A stretch of 23,558 nt of DNA from Pelargonium nanum (lineage: Eukaryota; Streptophyta; Magnoliopsida; Geraniales; Geraniaceae): contig JAYMTF010001411.1 in assembly GCA_036897485.1 (NCBI GenBank), forward strand, positions 1 to 23,558, given 5' to 3'. Position numbers and translations under genes: made by a program. Below the pieces are notes generated by a model that was given only the letters and a program-made list of their open reading frames with translations, did not search any database and was not told where the DNA came from. Positions 1 through 10,583 of this stretch are shown here, in pieces. The first letter of the stretch is position 1, and every line of letters starts with the position of its first letter.

Positions 1-114
1 AGTAAGAAGACTCGGAAAGGTCTAGCTCAGAAGAAAGCTACGGGTATAGGTATTCCGGAAGGTATTAAGACTACAAAAAACTCAGTTACAGAAGATAGGT
101 ATTACAATGAGTAA
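1..114 (+). CDS. 3' end of an unrecognised lysine-rich open frame (partial)
   Basis: Frame 1 is open from the window edge to a TAA at 112-114, giving 37 residues of a protein whose start lies outside the window. The visible part is rich in Lys, Thr and Gly (it begins SKKTRKGLAQKK) and ends in an acidic, tyrosine-containing tail (EDRYYNE). No domain, membrane segment or catalytic motif is visible and I do not recognise the family. The plus strand is strongly purine-rich here. The stop overlaps an ATG at 107 that opens a second 22-codon Lys/Ser-rich frame (107-175) beginning with a similar SKK motif. A basic tail would suit a ribosomal or nucleic-acid-binding protein, but that is a guess from composition. 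An open frame this short at an edge is also compatible with chance. The stem-loop at 327-366 lies downstream and could mark the transcript's 3' end. Confidence 0.22.
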   Translation, partial: SKKTRKGLAQKKATGIGIPEGIKTTKNSVTEDRYYNE

Positions 115-326
115 GAAAGTTAGGACTCTGGGTAAGGGGAGTCTAGCTGTTAAGGCTAGTAAGATAGAGAAGTAAGGTATAGCTTTGAGTAAGAGTAACA
201 AGTAAGTCATAAGAAGTTTCCATTCTATTAGGTGAGTTCTTTACTTATGCCCAATCTTTATTTTCCGATATAGAGGAATTTTTCTACTTTAGAAGTCCTT
301 GGTAATAAGTAATTTGTATCTCATAG

Positions 327-366
327 GTAGCTTTTACTTAATCTGTACAAATTAAGTAAAAGCTAC
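327..366. other. Perfect 16-bp stem-loop, possible transcript 3'-end or processing signal
   Basis: The 16 bases at 327-342 are the exact reverse complement of 351-366, separated by the 8-base loop ctgtacaa, which itself contains the palindrome tgtaca. The arm begins gtagctttt. A perfect stem of this length with so short a loop is not expected by chance in 23.5 kb at this base composition. In plant mitochondria, stem-loops behind coding regions commonly define or protect mRNA 3' ends. By position this one could serve the reading frame that ends at 114 or 175. There is no T-run after either arm, so a bacterial-type intrinsic terminator is not indicated. Confidence 0.85.
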
Positions 367-3300
367 GTAAGTAGAGGCAAGATTTATCTTGTATAAAGCG
401 AATCCGCTAAGGTGATTGAACTAATAACATTTCCCATCCTTACTTAAGGAGCACTTGAAAAGTTAAATCCAATAGAAAAAGTAAAGAAAGGTATACAGGT
501 ACAGTAAATTTGAATTTAAATAAGGGAAGATCTATCTGGGTGAGGAGGTGGGCCTTTAGCTTGAGTAAAATGGTGTTGAGGAGTTTAGGTTTAGCTCTTA
601 GTCAGTTAATAGGGACATTCCTGATACACTTCTTTATATTTTGCTGTATGCTTTGGGGCTTCTATCCTAATCTTTTTTCTAAGATATATCTCCTAAAAGG
701 GGTCTGACCTGCTCCAATCTAGGCGGTTTAGTAATGGGCATAGGCGGAAGATAAGCTGGGGTAGCTAGTATTAGGTCCGCCAGGATATAAAATAAGTAGA
801 GGAAGGAATAACTATACCGCTTTTGTTAAGAAATGAGGCTATAAAAAAACGAGTTTCCAGTAAAATAGGTAAAGTCTGGCTGTCATAATGTAAGTAGGAT
901 CTTCCTTAAACTCTAATGCAATTCCCGCCCTCCGGATGCCTACAGTTGGGTAGATGGATGCCTTCTCTACTGTATAGGGTTTGTCTCCTAATGATAAGGG
1001 CAAAAGGCAATGAGGGATTATCCTTAACAATCTATATTACATATCTATACAATTAAACAACTGCTATTATAATAAGTACTAGAACAAGTAATACACTATT
1101 GATAACTAACTAGAACTCTACTATCTATACATATAAAGTAATATAAGTAATAGTAATATAAAACTGCAAGGAAGTTCTTAAATCAATAGCTTTTCTTAAC
1201 TTTCCTGGGAATGGATCTCGGTTATTCCTTAGGTAAGCTCCTGAACATTTATAACAAGGGGGAGATAAACTACGATAAAATACCCATAGTGAATTTAATT
1301 GTACATTTACTCCTAAATAGCTTTCTATAGTATCTTTCTGCCGTACACAAGGTATCTGACTAAGGTCAATGAATACGCAACTAAAGTGCATAACAAGAGA
1401 TCCCCAGCACGAGTCTTCTCTCACTACTCCTAGCCAAAAAATCCAAGTTTGAAACTTTACTCAGGCATTTTTTATCTTATAAGTTATTTTTAATTGAACA
1501 AAAGCGTGTACGGTGTCGTCTCCAGTTTGGTACATAATTCCAGGAGATACTATAACCCTCGGTCAACGTACTTATTAATCTCTGAAGATTAGTCAAGATA
1601 TAAAACAATATTCCAATGATATTTCTAAAATTGTAAGGTCAAGTTTTTAATATCTGTGTAATCCTATATTCCGATTTACCCCTTTTTACTAGGAACAATA
1701 TAATTGTTAGGTGTATGTAGAATATCTTTATCACAAATTAAGAAGTTTCTTCCTGTAAATTAGGAGTAGATAGATATATCCCCTTTGGATCTCATAGTAG
1801 CACCCGCTCTATGTAATAGCTATAAAATTCTACTCGTGTTGTAACAGGTTACACTTTTTAGGAATTCTGTTTAGTAATCTAAAAAATACTAAGTCTAGAC
1901 TCATTGTATTGCTCAAAATACTAATATTTCCCACTTTTTCTAGTTTTGTTGGCAAGTTAGCGAGGATTAGGGGTTCTCCTAACATAAGTTTCTCGGATAC
2001 CTTTTCTGCTATTGATAACACACAGCTGAAATAGCATAACAAAACAAATATTTTCTTAACAGTCGATATAGCCTAAAATCAAGGTCTTATTATCGGGAAA
2101 TTATCATGGGCTTACCACCTTCTTGAATTAATTGCTGATTCAATGAAAAATTATATAAAGTGAGTTCCAGCATTGCTAATGGGTGCATTTTTCTTAAGTA
2201 CCCTGGGATTGCTGTTTTTGTACTAAATATCCGGATTTTCTTAATAATAAAGCAGCTTTAACTAGAGTTATTTGCCCTCAAAATTATAATAAAGGCAATA
2301 CAATTAACTAGTAGAGCCCTCAAGTAGTAAAAGAACTTAGAAGCTAGAGGTAGAGCTCAAAACCAAATACTATAAACCCAATTGTAGTACAAATCTAAAT
2401 ACTAAACCAAACTATACCTTTTACTGAGACTATGACTATAGAACGGACCAACATAAACTCTAATCTTTTTATTCTTACAGGTTTAATTATAAAAAAGAAA
2501 TACGTCAAGCCACGGTTAATCATTTTAATAAATACATCTATGAGATTACCATAAAAAAGTCCTCTTTTGATTTCTAATCTCAACTGCATAAGCAAAACCG
2601 AGAAATGGACTCCTTAAGTAAAAATTTACTATCTCGAATTCTGAAGAAAGATTATCCCCTAAAGAAAAAAGCCAAGGCCCAGTATCTATACTAATAATTC
2701 GATGCTGATTTGAGAACAGCGAAAAGTAAAAGACTTTAATCAGACTCCCACTTTTTGTAAATTTAAGCAATAAAATACTGGAAGTCAGATGAGAAATGCT
2801 TTTATTCTAGTTTATTTCTACTACCTATTCGACATGTCCTACAAGTTCCTGCTTTTTTTGTAGAATTTATGTGCCTTGTTGCTGCAAGCATTCGTTATTC
2901 AAAAATATACATATGGTATACCTAACCACTAGACAAAGGGGGCCTTTCCTATAAGGATTTGAAGTATTTAATTAAAAGTACTCTAATTTCACAGTCTCAG
3001 GTTCGGTTAGTAATAAGGACTTCTTTAAAAATAGATGTTATAAATATCTTCAACACAAAAATTTGACTCAATTCTACTCATGAAAAGGAAATCTTCGCTT
3101 AATATACCAAACACTACTCGGCGGTAAACCCTAGAATCCATCTAAAATCTGAAACTCTTCTTAAAAAAAGTATCCTAATTTATAGAAAAGAGTTCCCTTT
3201 CTAGGTAATTCAATACTTATACTCCCTTGGCAAGTCTAGGAAAGTAGTTAAGCAAAAACCCGACTTGTATATTAAATTTACGTTGAAACTCTAGTAAACT

Positions 3301-5220
3301 GACTAATAAATTTTGTCTACCCTACAGAGGAACCCTCTAAAGGAGAGCTTAAATACTACACTGAACTCTGGCTAATAAGGAAATAAAAGCATATTTCTAG
3401 CATTTACCCTAGTGAGTGCTATAGGTTACTCCTTATATACTCGCTTTCCTATTTCTTATTATTTGTAAAACTTTCCTTAAGTTACTTATGAAATTCAGTA
3501 ATCCCTGTGTTCACTTGAGCAATCCTTCTCCTTATACACAACTATCCTATTTTAGGGGCCAAAGGGGGAAATCGAAGTCAATTAAAGATTGTATACACAA
3601 AAAGAACTCTTATCCAGATAATTTTTTACGTGTTGTTATTTTACCATTTATTATCGCCTTAAAACGCTTGAACTAAATCATAGCGAGCATGTTTGTATTA
3701 GTAGTGAGAACTTGCTATAGTCTGAATTATAGTATTCTGTTGTACCAAAAGTAGCGAATGTATCAGGTCTGCCTTGGTTTTTAATACCAGAATTTTTAAG
3801 TTAGGATATAAGATGCCTAGTACAAGTATAAACTACTCGCCGATTCCTGTATTTCTATTAGTAATTTAAAACTAGTAAGGAATACAGAGTACAAAGTGCA
3901 TAACAAAGAAAAGACTTCTTTAAAGGGTAAAAACCTCCTCACTCGTTTCTAGTTTGTAATGGGAACGTTTCATTGTTATATAATTAAATTCTTAATCTTT
4001 ATAATCCAGTTTTTCGAGTAGTCAGTCACAAGGAAATAAGTAAAGAATTAAGGGTATCCTGCTTTCAGATTTAAGTTTAAAAGTCGATAAAAAGAAGGGG
4101 GAGAAACCCGGGATTATGGAAATACTAAAACTAAGTTTTCTTCTTTTGATTGAGAAAGAGTCTTTTCTAAAGTTCTAGACTATAAGTTTCCTTAGAATTC
4201 TAAACTCTGATTTCAGTAAGCTAGTTTCTTTGTGCCTTTTAAGAAATAAATATAAGTTATTATAGTTTCTCAAGAGAGTTCCACTACGATCTATTTAATT
4301 TGAGAGCAAGTTTAAGAAAGTAATTATAAGCTAGAAGGAATTCCAGAATATAAGGTAAAGGAGTTGCCCGTTCCCATGTTTCCAAGTATCCCCTAAAGTC
4401 ATAAGAGAACTCTAAAGCTAAAGAAGTAAATTAAGGCCTGCTTACTTTTTCTGTTACCTCTAATCTGGAATATAGAAAATAAAGACCCAATTTCTTAAAA
4501 GCCTTTAGAGAAAAGTTCTTCTGATATAACTGTGAACCTTTTTATAGAGTCTCCCCTGCTTCAAATACCTGGGTAGTTAAGCCCTTGTTTATTATAAGTC
4601 TTAGGAGCTTTCTTCTTTGTATTAGTTCATTACTCTTAGCTTAGGATTAGGAGAGAGTTATCGGTATAGATAGGAGAGAAAACCTTCTCTTAATAAATAA
4701 CTTATAAAGGATTTAACTCCATAAAAAGGAATACTTTCTTTTTTTATAGTTCCTACGGGGTTTAACAAATGGATTCCCTATACCGAACTTAAAGCAAAGA
4801 GCTCCTACCCTATCTTTTAACTTGTAAGAAAAGGGTTGCTCTTTAGAAGAAAGCGGAATATTTATGTTAAGTCGACTCTAGTTCTAATTAATCACTTAAT
4901 TTTTTTAAAGTGATCTAAGATAATTTTATTGTCACAGCCAAAGCCTTTTACTGAGTCCAAATCTTAGGACGGGCATATAGTTAATCTTGATATAGCAAGG
5001 ACTCAAACAGGAAGAGTATTCTTTCAAAAAGTTTCTTTATCCTAGGTTACAAGATCTATATCTATAATTTTTACAATCGCGAGCACCCTGATTGGGATTG
5101 AGGGCAACACCTAAGATAGGTAAGCTCACTTTTGAACTTATATCCAGAAAAAGGAGCATGCTCGCTAATAAATGCAGGCTTAAGCGCATACTATCTTTTA
5201 ATAGAAAGGAGTACTTTAAT
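367..5220. other. Non-coding AT-rich stretch without recognisable genes
   Basis: Nothing in this 4.9-kb stretch supports a gene. The longer open frames are an 88- to 99-codon minus frame at 1125-1424 (GTG start, first ATG at codon 12), a 65-codon plus frame at 510-707 (TTG start, with a hydrophobic segment in its C-terminal half) and a 63-codon minus frame at 839-1030 (TTG start). None is recognisable, and frames of this size are expected by chance here. A short inverted repeat, ggcgga at 743-748 and tccgcc at 776-781, sits in a locally G-rich patch. No tRNA T-loop with a supporting stem was found in this interval. Confidence 0.6.
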
Positions 5221-5296
5221 TACTATCACAGGACTTGAACCTGTGCTATCTATATATTCGGGTCCGTGCTCTAACCACCTACTTTAAGTAATAGTA
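5221..5296 (-). pseudogene. tRNA-like gene with sound acceptor and T arms but no anticodon stem
   Basis: Read on the minus strand this is 76 nt. A 7-bp acceptor stem forms between TACTATT and GATAGTA (one G-U pair). The T arm is perfect: stem ACAGG/CCTGT around the loop TTCAAGT. The D region carries GGTGGTTAGAGCA, the usual tRNA pattern, although its stem is weak. Between the D arm and the T arm lie 25-26 nt in which no 5-bp stem with a 7-nt loop and U33 can be formed, so no anticodon can be assigned. The two good helices argue for a tRNA origin; the missing anticodon arm argues against a working tRNA. It may be a decayed gene or a non-decoding tRNA-like element. The relic at 20861-20931 shares its unusual D-arm sequence. 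Confidence 0.6.
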
Positions 5297-6429
5297 GACA
5301 GGAAATACTGGTATACACACTATAACACTATTATAAAATAAACTATAGTTTAATAATATACAAAAATCCTATACGAAATGTATATTTATATACTATAATA
5401 TAAAACTAATTTTGCTAACATGCTGAGATCCTTTGTTGCCAGCTACATGGTTTAGACAGTTCTTGCGTTGATACACAATTTGTTACATATTCCTTTTTTA
5501 GAGTATGGCCATTCCCTATAAATGTTAAGTCTTTGCAAGAGACCACAAAGACAGAGTTTATGTAACCAACTAAGGTCACTGAAACGAGTATTTATACCGT
5601 TTTTAACGAACTTTTCGAATCTACCTTACTTTTTAAATTAAACTTTTGTATTACAAAACTACTTATTCAACCTGAAATTTAATGAAGGGTTAATCAATTT
5701 TGAGTATATTTTAGAAAACTATTGACACTACTAAGGAAAAAAGCTTAAACTTCCATCCTTAAATCTTAAGTAACTATTGTAAGCTAATAAAACAGGCCTG
5801 TTAAAGCATAGCAAAGCAAGTAAATAAGGCTTGTTTATGAAGGGAAAGTCAAAGAAATTTATAGGCTTTTAAATGAGGCAGTATGGATCCCCTTTATTTT
5901 ATACACGGAAACCCTGGCAAAATGTATAGTGTTTAATATGTCCGGATCTCGGTAAATGGAAAAGGAAACCGAATTCTACTTTACACGTGTAGTGAGCTTC
6001 GGCCGATTAGAGGATCCAGCAACACCTACATGCAGCGAATAGACACCTTCTACTGCACCTGATAGAGCTGCGTTTACAAAACTAAGGAAAATAAGGTATA
6101 CGAAAAAAAAAGTAGTAGTACTTAAGGACTTAATTCAGGATCAGATTCATTAATAACCTATTTCCCCAAACTTCCTAAGGAGTGTACAAAAGGTTTTTTG
6201 GCTCTCGTAAAAGGATAAAAACCACTAAAAGAAAAAAATTACAAAATACCAAGCGTAACTTGAACTTTGTACAAGAAGAGTCCCCTATTCTATTTAATTA
6301 TATAGTCGTACTTCTAATTCATAAGTAGATTTGTAATATTTATCTCGGACTAGGCACACATATTGTAGTGATATAGTTCTAGCTTAAAGCTATCTATCCC
6401 TGGATAATACTCATAGGTAAAGTTTCTTA
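5297..6429. other. Non-coding stretch between tRNA relics
   Basis: No gene is visible. The first 120 bases are extremely AT-rich with small palindromes such as aaactatagttt. A G+C-richer patch at about 5940-6075 contains the 10-bp palindrome tacacgtgta, but shows no reading frame or RNA motif that I recognise. Confidence 0.55.
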
Positions 6430-6517
6430 AGACGCTTCGATTCGAACCCATGATACAAAAGAGCTTTGTATGTTGATTTAGCAAACCAATGCCTTAAAAC
6501 CACTCAGCCATTCCTCC
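6430..6517 (-). pseudogene. trnS-GCU: tRNA-Ser(GCU), defective 3' end
   Basis: On the minus strand the 5' portion reads as a good class II tRNA. It has acceptor 5' strand GGAGGAA, a D region GCTGAGTGGTTTTAAGGC, and anticodon stem TTGGT/ATCAA around TTGCTAA, giving anticodon GCU (serine AGC/AGU). A long variable arm has a 7-bp stem ATACAAA/TTTGTAT, followed by the T-stem 5' strand ATGGG and loop TTCGAAT. From memory the body closely resembles the native plant mitochondrial trnS-GCU. After the T-loop the match stops: CGAAG stands where CCCAT should pair, and no strand complementary to GGAGGAA follows. As encoded, neither the T-stem nor the acceptor stem can close, so it is a pseudogene unless the 3' end is repaired after transcription. 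A 58-bp core recurs exactly at 20950-21007. Confidence 0.82.
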
Positions 6518-7010
6518 AGTGTCTAATATAGTAGGAATATCCTGGATATTAATTAATATTCTTTAACATTACTATCTAAGTGATTTTCTTGAACTTGGCT
6601 TAAAGCTGTGCTAGCAAACTTTTGCTATTAGTAGACAAACCATACTTTTTCTTATTTACTCTGTCTTATGTATCCTTTTGGTTGGTGAGAGACCACGATT
6701 AACTACAAGGAAATTCTTCAATACACAGGGGAAATTAAGCTCTTATAAAGTTTTTATTCGTTTCTTACCTCGGTAGATCCTCCAATTCCTACGTATAAAG
6801 CCGTTTCTGCCAATTGTCAATAGGAGTCTAAGGGGGGACCCTAGATAGTAAGATATAATGCAACGAAGCCCTGTTTAGAGTCATATTAATTCTTTGATGA
6901 AAGTCGGAATCAAAACCATTTAGATAGAATCCTTTTTTAAAGCTAGCGTCTAGTTATGAAACCGGGAATCTTTACCCGAACCCCAGCAAATACTGTAGTA
7001 AGACATCAAC
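6518..7010. other. Non-coding stretch
   Basis: No reading frame, RNA gene or notable repeat is seen between the trnS relic and the tRNA-like sequence that follows. Confidence 0.5.
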
Positions 7011-7092
7011 TTCCTAAGTGGAGATTCCTAAAACTCCTTGTTAAACAGTCTCAGAGGAAGTAAGACACGAGGTTCGAATCCCTGCTTCGGAA
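7011..7092 (+). pseudogene. Possible class II tRNA-like relic, anticodon unresolved
   Basis: The 82-nt segment starts with TTCCTAAG, which pairs with CTTCGGAA at its 3' end (7 of 8 pairs). A D-like stem GGAG/CTCC is followed much later by a T-loop context GGTTCGAATCC with a partly mismatched stem (CGAGG against CCCTG). A gtct/agac pairing before the T arm could be a long variable arm, as in Ser or Leu tRNAs, and the total length fits that class. The D-loop lacks the usual GG, and no convincing anticodon stem is present; a TAA in a possible loop is only suggestive. It could be a decayed tRNA-Leu or tRNA-Ser, or a chance T-loop with coincidental pairing. Confidence 0.33.
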
Positions 7093-10000
7093 TAACGTAA
7101 CAAGAGAGTTCCCCTTGAATTAGTAAAGACTTTGTCTAAGAAATTCTTACACAGAACAACAAAAAATTCCGTTTTGACCTTAAACTCTGTGTATTAGACA
7201 ACTCGCAGAATCTCCCTTAGGTGGGCTAATCCTAAAATTCTTCTCTTTTCTAAACTTAACTATGAGCAGACTTGAACCGACGGCTTTTAACTGATAGTTA
7301 ATTACTATTTTTATTGACTAAGGGGTTATAAGAGCCTACTTTTGTTCATATTGCTACTCTAGGAAGCCCCTATAAAGAGGGCAGTGAGAATTATGGATTG
7401 GAATCTACTTAACTTAGACTCCTGAATAGTCTGCTCTCCCAGTTTAATAAGGTTGTCTATTTTAGAATTATTACTGAAAGCCCTTATAAAACCTGCTTAT
7501 TTAGACCTATTATATTAAAGGACTTTGATGCTCTCATCATATTGTATTGCCTAAACCCTTGGTATTATGTTCTCTGACTTGGCCTCTCTTTTAAGAGATA
7601 CACTTAACCAGCATACTGCTCAATTCTGTATCTATTTCATTTAGAAAGATGTATAAAATAAGGTAAAAAGCTCTCCGGGTTAACCCAAACGAAGCTTTGC
7701 CGTATAAATAACTTTGTTTTGTGCTTACTATAACACAATATTTTCTTGAATCTACAAAAGCGTTTGTAAGATAATTGTCGGGAATAAGAATCTAATTTAT
7801 TAGATCTGACTTACTAAAAAAGAAGTCGGAATTGGGTACTAGAAAGATTCTAGAAAAAAATCCTTAGGAAATTCTTTATCTAACACTGGAGTGGGGAGAA
7901 CCTAACCATGTACGTAATCCCTTGCTTTTCTCGATCTCTAGAAAATGTCGTTGTACTTTTGCTTTGGAATCCTTGCTATATCGTTTAGAAAGTGGGTATG
8001 CTAACAAAATTTTAGACTAGTTCTAGCTTATATTTATAAGGTTTTGTACGATTTTTAATCAAAGGAGAGCCCTGCTAATTTAAGTATTTTTGTTTATTGC
8101 TTCCCTATAATGTATCAGGCTTTTGGTTCTGATCTAAAGGGCCTGCCCGAGGAAAAGTGCTAATATTGTTATACTTTAGGCTTTCTATTCCCTTATCTTT
8201 ATACCAGGTACTCAAAAAGACTTTTTCTCCTCTTGATAGATGGAAGTAGTTTATACCTAGTAAATATCCTATGAAGCACTGACTGTTACTTTTAAAAAAG
8301 GGGCCCTTAACTAGTAGTTTAAGCGTACCTGGAGCAATTTTAAGAGAAGTACACTATATAGATAGTAAAGAGTTCTTTTGCTTAATCTTGTATACAACGG
8401 TAGAAGGAATACCCAGTTCTTTTCTAATTGGTAAGGGATTTAAGTACTTTTAGATTTGGAGGTTATTAAAGAGAAAATTCTTTAGAATTCTCTTATTGGG
8501 TGAGAACTGAAGTTCAGTATTTTGAACCTATTCAAGGGTACTCCTGCGCAAACAAAGCGTAGGGTAAAGTCAAAAGATGTTAAATTCTATATGCTATTAC
8601 TGCGACTTCACTGTATCAGACTCAACGAACCGAGAATAAAACTAAAAGTTAAGGCAAGTCTTTATTACTATGTCCTTAAGGTTCCGATAAGCTTCCAAGC
8701 ATCTTTCCAGACCACCCCCTTAAGTAGGGGATAACTTTATATATAACAAAAGCGAGTGCTTCTTGTTAAAGGGGCCGCCTAGAGAATAGAGGACTCCTTA
8801 TACCCAAGATTTACAAGTTTACTCTTTCGGGAATTCCACAATAATAAAGTCCGAGATATCCAATAAATTTGAGTTCATTTTTGAAGCTCCTTTGAGGAAT
8901 TGGTTGACATAGGGAAGCCCCCCTTTTAGGATACGCATATAAAACAACCGGTAATATGCCTGTTACTCTTTAAATTAGCTAAAAATAAGAATCAGGGACA
9001 GCAGATTTCACAAATACAAATATAGCTTACAGGAGACTGTCTAATAAAGATCCAAGTAAATACATGATGAACAAGACGTTTAATGAGAATTCTTCAGCGA
9101 AAAGTTAGTTACAAGGGGCCTATATTTAAATAACACGGCTTTTTCTTTCTTCTATTACCCCTAGAATTTTTAGTTAGGATTTAAAAATAAGTGTAACTCC
9201 AGTAAATTGAAATTTAAGGGGTACAATATAAATGTATAATGAAGCTCTCCGACTTCTCAATTTCTAGGCAAATATTGGTATTTCTCTAAAAGAACCAAAA
9301 AATACCCAGCATACCCGCTCCTGGAAATAAAGAAGTTTTTACTTTTCAGTAAATCCCAAGGAAGAAAAAGGAAGACCTACTCTTTTATCTTTATTCTAGA
9401 CTTAATCTTAATTTAATAGCGGGATTTATCTAGTACCTAGATTTAAAAAATCAAAGGAATATTAGCCGAGCTCAAGAAAGCGACTAATTGACAAGGGCTT
9501 ATTTTTTTCTCCCTAGGAATCTGTAAAACAAAAAGAGAGTAGTCAAGGGCACTTTATATATCTTATTTAAAAGCGAAGCTTCTTAGTACAGGAAAACCCT
9601 TGCTGCTTGTGCTTACCTTGATATTTTTTAAGGAGTAAAAGGGAGAGTTCTACTAAATACTCCGACTTTCACACGTATCTTATACTAGAGAAGACAATTA
9701 AATGTTACTTTGATAGGAGCTTGTGCAGTTACTACTTATTGATTAAAACTCCATAAGCTTTTTATAGTCCTAGTATAGACTAGGAGAGTGCTTCGTGCCT
9801 AGATTTACTCCAAATATATAGCTAATAAAAGTAATTTAGTATATAAGGAGGAGTTCCCAAGATATAAATTTATCGTGTATGCGGATTGTTAGTACTTTTT
9901 TTGTACTCAATATCTACTATTTTTTACCAAATTCTTCAATTATTATAAATGTTAGCTTATCCTCTTTATGAGCTGGCTAAAAGGCTTTTTTACGAGTAGC

Positions 10001-10509
10001 AGAATTGTATGGGGGATATTACATATATTTTATATTCTTTTTCGATAATAAAAATGGGTACACGATAAAGGACTTAACAAAAGAAAAATAAGGAAAAGCT
10101 CTTAGATAAGGTAAAGGGGATTCCATATATTGAGCCAATACCCCTTGTAATCTTATTAAAGTCTTCTCTCGCACTTCTTTTAAGATTTGATTATCTGAAA
10201 TATTAATTCTATATGTAAATCTAACTTTAGTTGGAGCCCTTGTTTTCCCTACTAGATATTGTAATAAAAAGCAGAGTGATAAAGCTTATGTTAAGGCAAG
10301 ATACAAGACCTTTATATCTATCATTTATCTTTGATAGTGTGGGTAATCTAGGCTATTGTGTAGAAGAATACTAATTTGAAAGTCTAATGTGGGAAGTTTA
10401 CTAAGGATTTACTTCTTAAACATAAAGTGCAGGTTGTATATCTAAAGCAAGTATTAAGTATAAATCTAAAAAGGACCCTAATGATACATGATATTAGGAT
10501 ACACAGTGG
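7093..10509. other. Non-coding AT-rich stretch
   Basis: No supported gene lies in these 3.4 kb. The longest open frame (8522-8734, TTG start, 70 codons) is unrecognised and of chance length. A small hairpin, tcctagt/actagga with loop atag, lies at 9768-9785. A tRNA-like D-arm string at about 8894 lacks the rest of a tRNA. AT content rises in the last kilobase. Confidence 0.55.
9768..9785. repeat. 7-bp hairpin with 4-nt loop
   Basis: The arms tcctagt and actagga are exact reverse complements around the loop atag. No neighbouring gene gives it a role, and a hairpin of this size can occur by chance. Confidence 0.4.
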
Positions 10510-10583
10510 GTATTATAATTTCAACTGGGTAGAACGCGAGTCTCAAAAACGAAATGTTGTAGGTTCAACTCCTAAAGAGTCTT
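10510..10583 (+). pseudogene. Degraded tRNA-Trp-like gene (anticodon position reads CAA)
   Basis: The segment lines up over its whole length with the tRNA-Trp pattern of plant organelles. The D region ends GGGTAGAAC, then comes an anticodon loop context GAGTCTCAAAAAC where the family has TCTCCAAAA, then TGTTGTAGGTTCAACTCCT in the T arm. The anticodon loop CTCAAAA puts CAA where tRNA-Trp has CCA. Only two of five anticodon-stem pairs remain, the first D-stem pair is broken, and the acceptor strands (GTATTAT and AGAGTCT) pair only partly. The T-stem keeps four of five pairs. It is best read as a tRNA-Trp pseudogene; a working tRNA-Leu(CAA) is unlikely with such a broken anticodon stem. Whether the parent was a native mitochondrial gene or one derived from the chloroplast cannot be decided here. 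Confidence 0.55.

Noticed and set aside
510-707. 65-codon plus frame with a hydrophobic segment
   Set aside because: It starts with TTG; from its first ATG only 45 codons remain. No relative was recognised and its length is expected by chance.
839-1030. 63-codon minus frame in a G+C-richer patch
   Set aside because: It starts with TTG, is short, and has no recognisable motif, although its composition is somewhat protein-like.
1125-1424. 99-codon minus frame
   Set aside because: It has a GTG start (88 codons from ATG), no family resemblance, and falls within the chance range for this composition.
4400-4408. CATAAGAGA, matching the flowering-plant mitochondrial promoter nonamer
   Set aside because: A nine-base match is expected nearly once by chance on the two strands of this window, and no gene lies downstream.
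7264-7310. Minus-strand T-loop TTCAAGT followed by a TTAACT/AGTTAA hairpin, resembling a tRNA
   Set aside because: The T-stem has poor pairing, no acceptor stem was found, and the possible anticodon (AUC) is not a normal one.
8894-8910. GAGGAATTGGT, as in the D arm of initiator tRNA-Met
   Set aside because: The match is about 11 bases and no anticodon arm or T arm follows.
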